Below, in pieces: positions 56,437-64,000 of a stretch of 64,000 nucleotides of DNA. Both the position numbers and the translations under genes were made by a program. The notes beneath the pieces were generated by a model that saw nothing but the letters and a program-made list of their open reading frames with translations, did no database searches and had not been told where the DNA came from. Source of the DNA: a virus; IMG/VR virus record IMGVR_UViG_3300050343_000255, positions 1 through 64,000 of that record, one strand, 5' to 3'. Position 1 is the stretch's first letter, and each line of letters starts with the position of its first letter.

Positions 56437-56535
56437 TTAAGCTTCTGCAATTGCTTCTGCTTCTTCTAGCTGTGAGCTTCGCGCAATGAAGCAGCACCCA
56501 TCATTAGGCAAACCTTGATAATCCTTTGTCCACAA
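56437..56535 (-). CDS. Possible tiny protein
   Basis: 32-codon frame from TTG 56535 (DYQGLPNDGCCFIARSSQLE) to TAA 56437-56439. Reads like protein, but the start is doubtful and an upstream shift may join it to more sequence. Confidence 0.3.
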   Translation of the reverse strand: MWTKDYQGLPNDGCCFIARSSQLEEAEAIAEA

Positions 56536-56571
56536 TCATTAGTCACCATTTTATGTGACCAGTAACGTGCA

Positions 56572-56847
56572 CTAAAAATGATCTGGCTTACTATCCTGTG
56601 CATTATGCCTAGCGTAGTAAGACTTCTTACGTGCTTTGTCTTTTGCAGACTTAGGATTTTTACCAGCACCTTTTACGCCTTGCTGACCAAAACGGATGAT
56701 CTTTTCTTTACCGTTTTTACAGGCTTTTACAACGTGTGATTTTGTTGCGTGACCTTTAGTACGCATTGGTTTATTGCACTTAAGTTTATCTTTGTCTAAG
56801 TGAGACTTAGCTTTTGATTTAGCTTTAGCGCGAGCAGATGCTGCCAT
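56572..56847 (-). CDS. Basic Lys-rich protein
   Basis: 91 residues: basic N-terminus (ARAKAKSKAKSHLDKDKL), then KCNKPMRTKGHATKSHVVKA and IIRFGQQGVKGAGKNPKSA. Resembles a small basic protein type shared by cyanophages and large DNA viruses; function unknown. AATAATAG lies 19 bases upstream. Confidence 0.62.
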   Translation of the reverse strand: MAASARAKAKSKAKSHLDKDKLKCNKPMRTKGHATKSHVVKACKNGKEKIIRFGQQGVKGAGKNPKSAKDKARKKSYYARHNAQDSKPDHF

Positions 56848-56868
56848 GTTATCTACACAATCCTTCTA

Positions 56869-57006
56869 TTATTTTAACGGTTCTAAAGGATCAGATTTAC
56901 CATCTACGATTGCACAAGCACGTTTATAAAAGAAATTATCTGTAGTACCTTTCTCCTCCATAACTTCTTTAATCTTTAGCCAATTAGCTTTTTCTTCGTC
57001 ACTCAT
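56869..57006 (-). CDS. Tiny acidic helical protein
   Basis: 45 residues (DEEKANWLKIKEVMEEKGTT). ATG overlaps the stop of the gene upstream. Unknown function. Confidence 0.52.
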   Translation of the reverse strand: MSDEEKANWLKIKEVMEEKGTTDNFFYKRACAIVDGKSDPLEPLK

Positions 57007-57275
57007 TGGTTAGCTGCAATGTGATCCATCTCTGCATGCATGAGGTCACTAAGGTTTGACACCTGAGCACAGCAGCTCATAATCAATCCGCGTTGATTAG
57101 GGGTGAGATTGTCTGCATCAATAGCATCTTCTGATAGCACTACTGCTACGTCACCTAGTGCCATGATGATTGCAGGCATTCCCCACTTTTCAACCAATCC
57201 AGACATTACAGATAGAAGTGGATTGTCACCACTTTCTACTGATTGCCAGAATTGTTTGCGTTCTTCCGCAGTCAT
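57003..57275 (-). CDS. Small hypothetical protein
   Basis: 90 residues, helical and fairly hydrophobic (KWGMPAIIMALGDVAVVLSE). Exact TACAATAG 21 bases upstream. Unknown function; perhaps virion or lysis timing. Confidence 0.58.
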   Translation of the reverse strand: MTAEERKQFWQSVESGDNPLLSVMSGLVEKWGMPAIIMALGDVAVVLSEDAIDADNLTPNQRGLIMSCCAQVSNLSDLMHAEMDHIAANQ

Positions 57276-57295
57276 AATTAGAGCCCTAAGTATTA

Positions 57296-57303
57296 CTATT
57301 GTA
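57296..57303 (-). promoter_or_regulatory. TACAATAG late-type promoter element
   Basis: Exact TACAATAG on the minus strand, 21 bases from the gene start at 57275. It also lies between divergent genes, 32 bases before the endolysin ATG. Confidence 0.52.
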
Positions 57304-57334
57304 GATAGAATACCTGTAGAGATATGTAGACATT

Positions 57335-58083
57335 ATGGCACAGATATCCGTAGAGAGTTTCAAGAACTTTTTTAAATTTTACGAAGGTGAAGCACATCAA
57401 CAACTTGCTGTTGAAAAGCTATATAAGTTAATTCCGTTAGATGCATTAGAAAATAATTGTGAATGGATTCTTCAGTATCGTGATCAACTGAAAGATCAAA
57501 CGGTAGAAACAAAGCAGTGGCCCATCACTAAAGTGCAAATGGGACTAATCATGAACTGTAGTACTGAAAGTCTTCCTGACTCACTGATGGATGACTTTGC
57601 TAGATGCGTAGATCTATATCAAATGGATCGTTTGAGCATTGCATATTTCTTAGGTCAATGCGGTCATGAGTCAGCAGGACTCAGATATCCAGTAGAAATT
57701 GCATCAGGTAAAATTACGAGGGAAGAGATGATTTAAATAATATTTATCGAGGTGATGGCGTCAAGTTTGCTGGAACTGGTTGGATTGCAAGTTACTGGCA
57801 GATATTGGCATCAGCAGTACAGTCAGACTATCTTCAGAAGAGTGAATTTGACGATAAAATTATGGAAGTTGGAAAGACATATACAAGTGAAAAATATCCG
57901 TGGTCAATTAGTGGATACTGGTGGCATGAAATAATATGAATGATTTTTGCAAAATAAAACCACCCGTTGATCAAGTAGGTCAACGAGTGAATGGTAAGTA
58001 TTTACCTAACGGATATGAAGACAGACGTCGTATATTCTAAAAAAGCTTTTGAAGTATTAGGTTTACCATATCCTGGTAATTAG
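57335..58083 (+). CDS. GH19-like endolysin, frameshifted
   Basis: Joined frames give one lysozyme-like glycoside hydrolase family 19 protein. The first frame holds LSIAYFLGQCGHESAGLRYP with the catalytic Glu. A shift near 57720 leads into YEGRDDLNNIYRGDGVKFAG, typical of the family. Two later shifts (near 57935 and 58040) lead to VDQVGQRVNGKYLPNGYED and finally AFEVLGLPYPGN. Stop at 58081-58083. It would cut peptidoglycan at lysis. The four pieces line up in order, so the breaks are probably errors. Confidence 0.78.
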
Positions 58084-58151
58084 TCAAAAGTTACTTCGTC
58101 GCCTCTATCTAAATACCGGCACCACTGCCACAACAATGATTATCTTCAATC

Positions 58152-58624
58152 TCAGGAGTCTTCTGATTTCTCTGGAGCTTCTAGGTGTAACGGTGGCTCC
58201 CACTCTGAATAAGAAGCTGATGTAATATATGCAGCTAATTCTTCAGTCGTTGTTGTTGCACTGATGGCTTCACGTTTGGTGTCACAGTAAGTACGAATCT
58301 CACCACGACGATCAAGAACATCTTGAGGAACTGCTACTTCTGTTTCTTGCTTACGAATGACATACCAATCGCTAGGAGCAAGCAATGTATATGCAGTTTG
58401 ATTGGTGTTATTAATCCAAAGAGTAACTAGATCTTCGTGATCTTTCGGAAGCTCTGGACCCCAGTAGAAGCGTTGGTCATACCAAGGAGCATCAGCAACT
58501 TCTGTAATTCCAATGGCTGTTTTTTCTTCAAGTGAAGCCAATCGTAGCCAATTAGCTGGATACTGAATTCATTATGTGTGAATGCACGATCGTAAGATAG
58601 TGGACGTCCGTCTAAGATAAGCAT
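58152..58624 (-). CDS. Tail-fibre-associated protein, frameshifted
   Basis: The upstream frame MLILDGRPLSYDRAFTHNE and the downstream frame from ANWLRLASLEEKTAIGITEV join by one base near 58560. The joined N-terminus resembles phage tail-fibre assembly or DUF4376-type proteins. About 157 residues. Role in fibre assembly is inferred from position beside the fibre gene. Confidence 0.6.
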
Positions 58625-58669
58625 GACAATTTCTCTGATGTTACTATTTTAGCTATTTAAATTGATTAA

Positions 58670-61600
58670 TTAGTTACGTGCACGTGCAGTTTTGAAGGGG
58701 TTAGAAGCAAAAGCGATATATATGTAAGTATTTCCACTGCCATTGTTTCGGCTTGTAGAGCTACGTAACTTAAATCCATTGCTTAAAATATCATACACTA
58801 TTAATTGGTGACACTATCAAACTCAGCGTCACTGGTATGTGGCTGAAGAAGTTTAGAAACACGTTGTCAGGATCACGAATCATTCACTGTCGTGAAGCAT
58901 CCACATCTCAGTCGTATTGGTGCATCTCAAAAGCAAGAATGCAACTTTAAACCCGGTATACACAAACGGACCATCAGTAGGATCCATTTCCAACGTACGA
59001 ACCCATTGCGCTATAGCCTTCGACAGGTGAGAAGCAGTAGGCGATGTTAAATCACCTATGTATCCGTTACTACTTGGAGTCCATGCAGAATCGGTACCAT
59101 TTAACTTAACGTTTGTGGTTGAAGCTAAAGAACTATGTTTAACCATCCATCCTGTGAGTGACACAGCACTTCTGCTTTTTGTAATAACCATTCCAGGTGT
59201 AGCATTCAATCCGTGCGCAACTGTTGCCGTTGTATTTGTACCGGTATAAGTGCAAATACTGAACCCAGCACTTGGGTTGGCACGTACTGTTGATGCGATG
59301 CTTGGGACGTTGGGTACTGATACGCCGGAGTCAACTAAAGTTTTTCCTGCTACTCTAATTCCATAAATTAAAATTCCAGCCGAACCTAAGCCCGCCGAAC
59401 TATCGTGTGAAGATCCACCAAATTGAATTTCATTTATATCAGCAAATGATCCACAATTTATCCAACCACGAGATGATGGTGTATCCGATGCTTTTGTTCC
59501 GTTTACATAAACATCATAAACACCACTAGAACTCCAACAATTTATTTCAAGAGTTCCGGAAAGTGTATAGCTTGTTGTATCCCAGGTGACGTACTGACCA
59601 CCTGCATTATTATTAATATTGTTATCAAAATTGGCATCAAAGCCATAGGATGGAGGTTGAGCCCCGAAGCCGTTTCCAGAAGCAGTCCAGTTATTACTCC
59701 ACGTCTGACTCTGGTCATACAACGAGCTATTTAAACTACCAGCAGCAATCGTTGTGTTGGAAGATCCGGCGTCCCACGCCCATGCTACGTGAGCTTCTCC
59801 AGAAGGATAGTTTGTGCTATTTTGCCCTATATCATCGCCTAATGTAAATCCGTTCGAGTCAAAAGAATTAAATGTACCTGTACCATAACCAGAACCTGAT
59901 GTTGTGTGCTCAGCGTTTGTTCTGTTAGAGGATAGAAATTGATTTGCTCCCCGAACAACATCAAACAATCCGTGCATTTGTGCAGACGACCGATTCTTAA
60001 TCCATACAAACGATGGAGAAAACTTGTAACCTGTTACTGACAAGCTTGATGAGTTACTTGTATATAACTTCGTATCAAAATACTGACTGCCATCCGCAAT
60101 CGTTGGCTCAGGTAAGTTCGCTGTGCAAAGTGACTTGAATCCTGAAATGTTGTTGCTATAGGCAAACGGTCTTTGTCCCCAATTTGAATGTATTTTTTCG
60201 GCGGCCGAAATTCCAACTGCAAAAACGTACGTCCCGGTCAATCCTGTAAAGGCCGCATTGCTTCCCGAATCAGGGTCGCCTGAAGCAAACCATGTTCCAT
60301 TCTTGCCCCACCAGATCTTGCCGTTATCTAAATCAACAGCCATCATTATTTTGTCGTTTAGCGACATCCCAGACCCGTAGCTAGCGTCACTGCTATTCGT
60401 CCGTTTTGCCCCGCTAAAGCAATTTAAAGCATAACTATTAGCAGTCATGCCGACAAAATTATTACTAAAACTTGCAGGATTAAATTGATCGTTGTCTTCC
60501 GGCACCTTTTGGATGCCGATCATCAAACCACCGTTTTGGCTACCAACTGTGTCAAATTCTGCGTACCATTTACCTGAAAACACTGCCATGGTTGATGCAA
60601 TGTTTCTCCAGCCACTTGACCCAGAGCCACTATGAGTGACAGTTAAATTTGCTTGTGAAAAAGTCGGACCTGTAGTTGATAATGGATTCCAAGTGCAGTA
60701 GTTACCAACAACCTCACCGCCCGCTCCAGTGTCTGTCTGCGTGCCATTGGTTGGGGAGTCAACTAGGGAGTCAATTTCTGCGGGATCAGCAACACCATAA
60801 GACGCAATAGTCACTGCGCTTGACATCTGGGTGTATTGAATGAAGCCAAAATAAAGATCACCCGTAGAAGGTAGGGAAAAGGAAGGAGTAGAACTTGTGT
60901 TAGTTGGGTTTCCACCTCCTACCCAAGAGCTTCCATTATGAGTAACCCATGCCTTATGATTCTTTCTATCAATAACCCAGGTAAGGGTGTCAGTTCCTTC
61001 GGGGTTTGTATCACTAAAACCAGTAATACTTCCGCTGCCGTCTGCAACACCATTAGCAGTCGAAAAAGAGCCAATAGTGCCTAAGCTAGCTGTCCCTCCT
61101 CGCTGTCCGATACTATTTGTGCCGCGCCCTTCATTTGGGTGACTACCACTAAGACTAGTGCTGTTGGAGTCGCAAATAAACCAACCACCATTAGTGTCGC
61201 CGCCAGTCCAATATGTCGTAAAGCCATAAACTTTGTTGGTCTGCAGAAGACCACTAAATACGTCGGCATAACCAGCTGCACTCATGGAGGCTGAACCACC
61301 TCCACTGGCTATCGTCCATTCTGAATCGCCTGAAGTCCAAACTGTGCTGCTGTCAGCAATGCCTGCACCAACAGAAAGATTATTAACAGTCCACGTATTG
61401 CTGTTGCCACTTGTGTCCGTACCAAGCGCAGCGTTTGAACTGTTGTCCGCAAAGTCGAGGTGAAAACCGTTTACGCCTGGAGCGAATACAGCTGGTGTGC
61501 CAGTTGGGCTTGCAAACGTACTTCCGTTAGTAGAAAACTGTAAATTTCCGAGAGCCCAACCATCACTCGCAGATACAATCTCAAATGATGTGATATTTGT

Positions 61601-62572
61601 AGAACTGATTGTTTCAGTTCTTACTGCATAACTACTGTTTGTAGTTAAACCAGAATGAGTGACAGTACCATTAACTTTAATATCAAAAACTGCATTTACG
61701 CTATATCCACCACCATTGAACTTTATGTGAGTTACGTTGCTAATAGCCGGTGAAAACTCTACTTTAATTGAACCCGACCCAGTGTTGCTAGTAGAACTAA
61801 ATACGCCAGAGCTACTGTTTATGCCAGCAACAGTTCCGTATACTCCTGTTGAGCTTGTATATACAGCTGGGTATGTAATAGTTGGAGTATAGTTATAGCT
61901 ACCATTAAACTTCTTCGGCTGCCACACACCGTTGTCATCAGTCTCACCAAAATCTGTTGCTGCTAATGCTTGACCATCGATGAAATGTACGTCAGCTAGA
62001 TAAGCATCAAGATATTCAGAATAAGTTGGAATACGCCCAATACTATTTACGACTCCAGACAAATTTACAAGAGTGTCAGTATTTTGTGCTGCTATCGTTG
62101 CACTGCCAGTTCCACCAGCATCGACTTGATTTGTCAATTCACTATTAACATATATCTTGACGCGTTCGGCTGCTGCTGACTTCGTAAAATCTACAGAGAG
62201 TACTAAATGGTACCAAGCTGCGGGATCTCTTATAAATCTTTCGGTGTAAATATCAGTAATTGTACCGCCGTCATACATCTGAAAACAAAGTTTATAGGAT
62301 CTTGATGCTGTGGGATCATCACCCATAAATCTAAATTCTGCATACTTAGACCCATCATCAGCGGAAAAAAGAGCTTGGTCGTTTTTGTCAATATTTGCAA
62401 ATTTTACCCATCCACTCCAAGTCCACGTCTTGCGATTACCTGTAGAACTTGGGGTTCTATTTAAGTACGCAGAATCACCTGAGTTAAACCTAAGACTACG
62501 TTCGATCTCGTAGCCACCTGCGCCTCCTTGTCCAGAGGCACCAGCGAGTATATTGCTTCCTACGAAACTCAT
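58670..62572 (-). CDS. Large tail-fibre / host-recognition protein with LamG- and SPRY-like domains
   Basis: The intact frame 58880-62572 encodes 1230 residues. About residues 25-230 form a LamG/concanavalin-like lectin domain (KTWTWSGWVKFANIDKNDQA). Two later SPRY-like repeats carry DRKNHKAWVTHNGSSWVGGG and DLDNGKIWWGKNGTWFASGD. After the stop at 58880, three small shifts restore RDPDNV, then LLQPHTSDAEFDSVTN, then VYDILSNGFKLRSSTS and ASNPFKTARARN, a typical fibre end at 58670. It probably binds host surface sugars. Confidence 0.82.
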
Positions 62573-63288
62573 GAGTAATTAAGGGTAGCGACGGCTTGAA
62601 TAGAGGTAGAGCTACGTACGATGTAATCGATACGATCTACCTGACTAGCTCCGGTTGAAAGTGTGGGTGCAGTTCCGCCTGCCCAATCCCAATAGGAGCC
62701 CCAACTTGCTGTACGACTTCCTGTTCCATCCTGTGTAATAAAGATTGAACCTGATTGTCCAGCTGTGATATTTGTTGGGTTAGCAATCGTCCGATTGCCT
62801 GCCAGAACTACAACGTAGTTATTTGAATCATTTAGATCTGGGGTAATTGTTGCTCCGTCTGTAAGAGTTGTAATCTCTGCACGTTGTCCTGCAGTCCAAG
62901 TATTTGCAACTGATAGGGATACACCACCAGCAGGGCTACTCCAGGAGAGTACGCCACTACCATTAGTAGTTAGGAACTGACTATTAGTACCTGTGTTATT
63001 CGGGAGAGTTAGTGTATAACTTGCCGCCGCACTATGTGGGGGACCTTTAATCTTTACACCGTGTGAGTTGTTTTCACAATTTAGTGTAATTTGACCGGAG
63101 CCATTTGTTGCATCGCCTTTCGCTACAATCTCTCCATCAAAGTTGACGTCTCCAGTAAATGTAGCTCCTGCAAGCAGTGCGTAGTTACTCAAGCTTCCAC
63201 CTGCTGTAATAGCAGATACCGTCAGTTCTACATCACTTCCACTGTTGTCATAAACTAAGGTATCAACTTTAATTTTCCCGTAAGCCAT
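62569..63288 (-). CDS. Tail-fibre-like protein
   Basis: 239 residues, Ser/Thr/Gly-rich and beta-structured: ATFTGDVNFDGEIVAKGD resembles the fibre repeat found in many phage fibres, and YTLTLPNNTGTNSQFLTTNG is another common fibre segment. Stop overlaps the large fibre start by four bases. TACAATAG 31 bases upstream. Confidence 0.78.
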   Translation of the reverse strand: MAYGKIKVDTLVYDNSGSDVELTVSAITAGGSLSNYALLAGATFTGDVNFDGEIVAKGDATNGSGQITLNCENNSHGVKIKGPPHSAAASYTLTLPNNTGTNSQFLTTNGSGVLSWSSPAGGVSLSVANTWTAGQRAEITTLTDGATITPDLNDSNNYVVVLAGNRTIANPTNITAGQSGSIFITQDGTGSRTASWGSYWDWAGGTAPTLSTGASQVDRIDYIVRSSTSIQAVATLNYS

Positions 63289-63318
63289 AATTAAATACTA
63301 GGCATCAATTCTCTAAAC

Positions 63319-63326
63319 CTATTGTA
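63319..63326 (-). promoter_or_regulatory. TACAATAG late-type promoter element
   Basis: Exact TACAATAG on the minus strand, 31 bases from the fibre gene start at 63288; a probable late promoter for the fibre operon. Confidence 0.52.
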
Positions 63327-63356
63327 GTAGATATTGGTCCTTACTCTACTTATTAA

Positions 63357-63862
63357 CTAAGAAGGATTAGTAGGCCAAGTAATAGTGTGTGGAAAACCTT
63401 CTGCAGTGGGTACGTCACGTAATGCCTGGCGATATGTAACCCAAGTTGCCTTAACAGAATCAGACAGTGGGCAATCAGCTAATTGTGTCCAATCAGATTC
63501 AGCAATGAGCCTGTCTCGTTGAGCACGTACAGACGTTGCAGCTTCTGCATCAATACGTGCTTTGTATGCAACTTCGTTAGCTGCTGCTGTGGTTACAGCA
63601 CCTTCGTCATCTGTAGTGTCGGTAAAAACTGGACCAGCGATGAACTTGGTAAACCACTTGCCATCAACCTCTTCAATACCGTCACGAATACTGACGCCAT
63701 AAGGGCCGTGACAGTTGCTGCTGGACCGTTTAGTACAGCGTCATAGCCAAAGCTATTTAAGACTTCTATCGTGATCTGTTTCGGAAAGCTGGTAGTGGGG
63801 TGTTCAGACTTGAACTGGCTGACAGTAGTGACAGCGCCTGTGGAGCGGTTGCGGATTTCCAT
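63357..63862 (-). CDS. Tail assembly chaperone-like protein, frameshifted
   Basis: ATG 63862 gives EIRNRSTGAVTTVSQFKSEH. A one-base shift near 63704 joins GPAATVTA to YGVSIRDGIEEVDGKWFTKF. The C-terminus (ATSVRAQRDRLIAESDWTQL, then KATWVTYRQALRDVPTAEGF) is the conserved end of XkdW-like phage tail-fibre chaperone proteins. About 168 residues, stop at 63357-63359. Confidence 0.78.
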
Positions 63863-63868
63863 GATTAA

Positions 63869-64000
63869 TTAAGCGATTGCGAGGAATAAGTAGGTGCCGC
63901 CACTAGCGTTAATGTCGGCAGAATTGCTGTTAGCAATAAAACCTGAGGAAAGTGGATCAATATAATCAGTGTTTGTTACTTGTGATTCAGCATGGTTTAC
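63869..64000 (-). CDS. Tail-fibre protein C-terminus (runs off window)
   Basis: The last 43 codons of a minus-strand gene continuing beyond base 64000: NTDYIDPLSSGFIANSNSAD and GGTYLFLAIA at the end, a common phage-fibre C-terminus. Confidence 0.7.
   Translation of the reverse strand, partial: VNHAESQVTNTDYIDPLSSGFIANSNSADINASGGTYLFLAIA

Overview
This window is part of a cyanophage genome. It carries psbA (photosystem II D1), a high-light-inducible protein (hli), transaldolase (talC), a 2Fe-2S ferredoxin, an NblA-like protein, class I ribonucleotide reductase (nrdA/nrdB), thyX and mazG. It also carries a terminase, a portal, tail fibres and lysins. That set fits a marine Synechococcus or Prochlorococcus host. 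The DNA polymerase is of the PolA (T7-like) family, and no T4-type replication or baseplate genes are seen, so this is not a T4-like cyanomyovirus. No major capsid protein or phage RNA polymerase was recognised, and both ends of the window cut genes, so the genome is longer than 64 kb.

Layout. (1) 1-13.25 kb, almost all minus strand: packaging and virion genes (portal, terL, a candidate terS, a set of glycine-rich hydrophobic proteins), plus one plus-strand virion lysozyme-like gene. (2) 13.25-13.98 kb: a non-coding control region. (3) 14-50 kb, almost all plus strand: early and metabolic genes. First come many tiny genes separated by hairpins, then an SSB-like gene, ferredoxin, DUF932, RlpA-like, psbA, talC, hli, a protamine-like protein, an IF-1-like protein, mazG, nrdAB, thyX, a second SSB-like gene, exonuclease, primase-helicase, split DNA polymerase, a glutamine-type riboswitch with its peptide, and a protein-kinase-like gene. 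Single virion-type genes are scattered through this block on both strands. (4) 50-52.7 kb, mostly minus: membrane/coiled-coil proteins, the NblA-like protein, an HNH nuclease and, on plus, a SET-domain gene. (5) 52.7-54.6 kb: lysogeny module with an excisionase-like gene, tyrosine integrase, terminator, and a 49-bp 3' piece of tRNA-Pro that looks like attP. (6) 54.6-64 kb, mostly minus: small basic/Asp-rich proteins, a GH19-like endolysin (plus) and large tail-fibre genes.

How it may work together (inference). PsbA and Hli keep light capture running. TalC feeds the pentose phosphate pathway, and ferredoxin plus a thioredoxin-like protein supply electrons to NrdA/NrdB. ThyX and MazG tune nucleotide pools, and PolA, primase-helicase, exonuclease and SSBs copy the DNA. 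Virion-type genes on either strand share an upstream octamer, TACAATAG, which looks like a late promoter -10 element. Early genes are punctuated by a family of covarying nested hairpins.

Quality warning. At least fifteen reading frames are broken by one-base shifts, usually at short homopolymers, most densely at 51.9-59 kb. The joined translations are well-formed proteins, so many breaks are probably sequence errors and not real pseudogenes. I give joined coordinates and say so.
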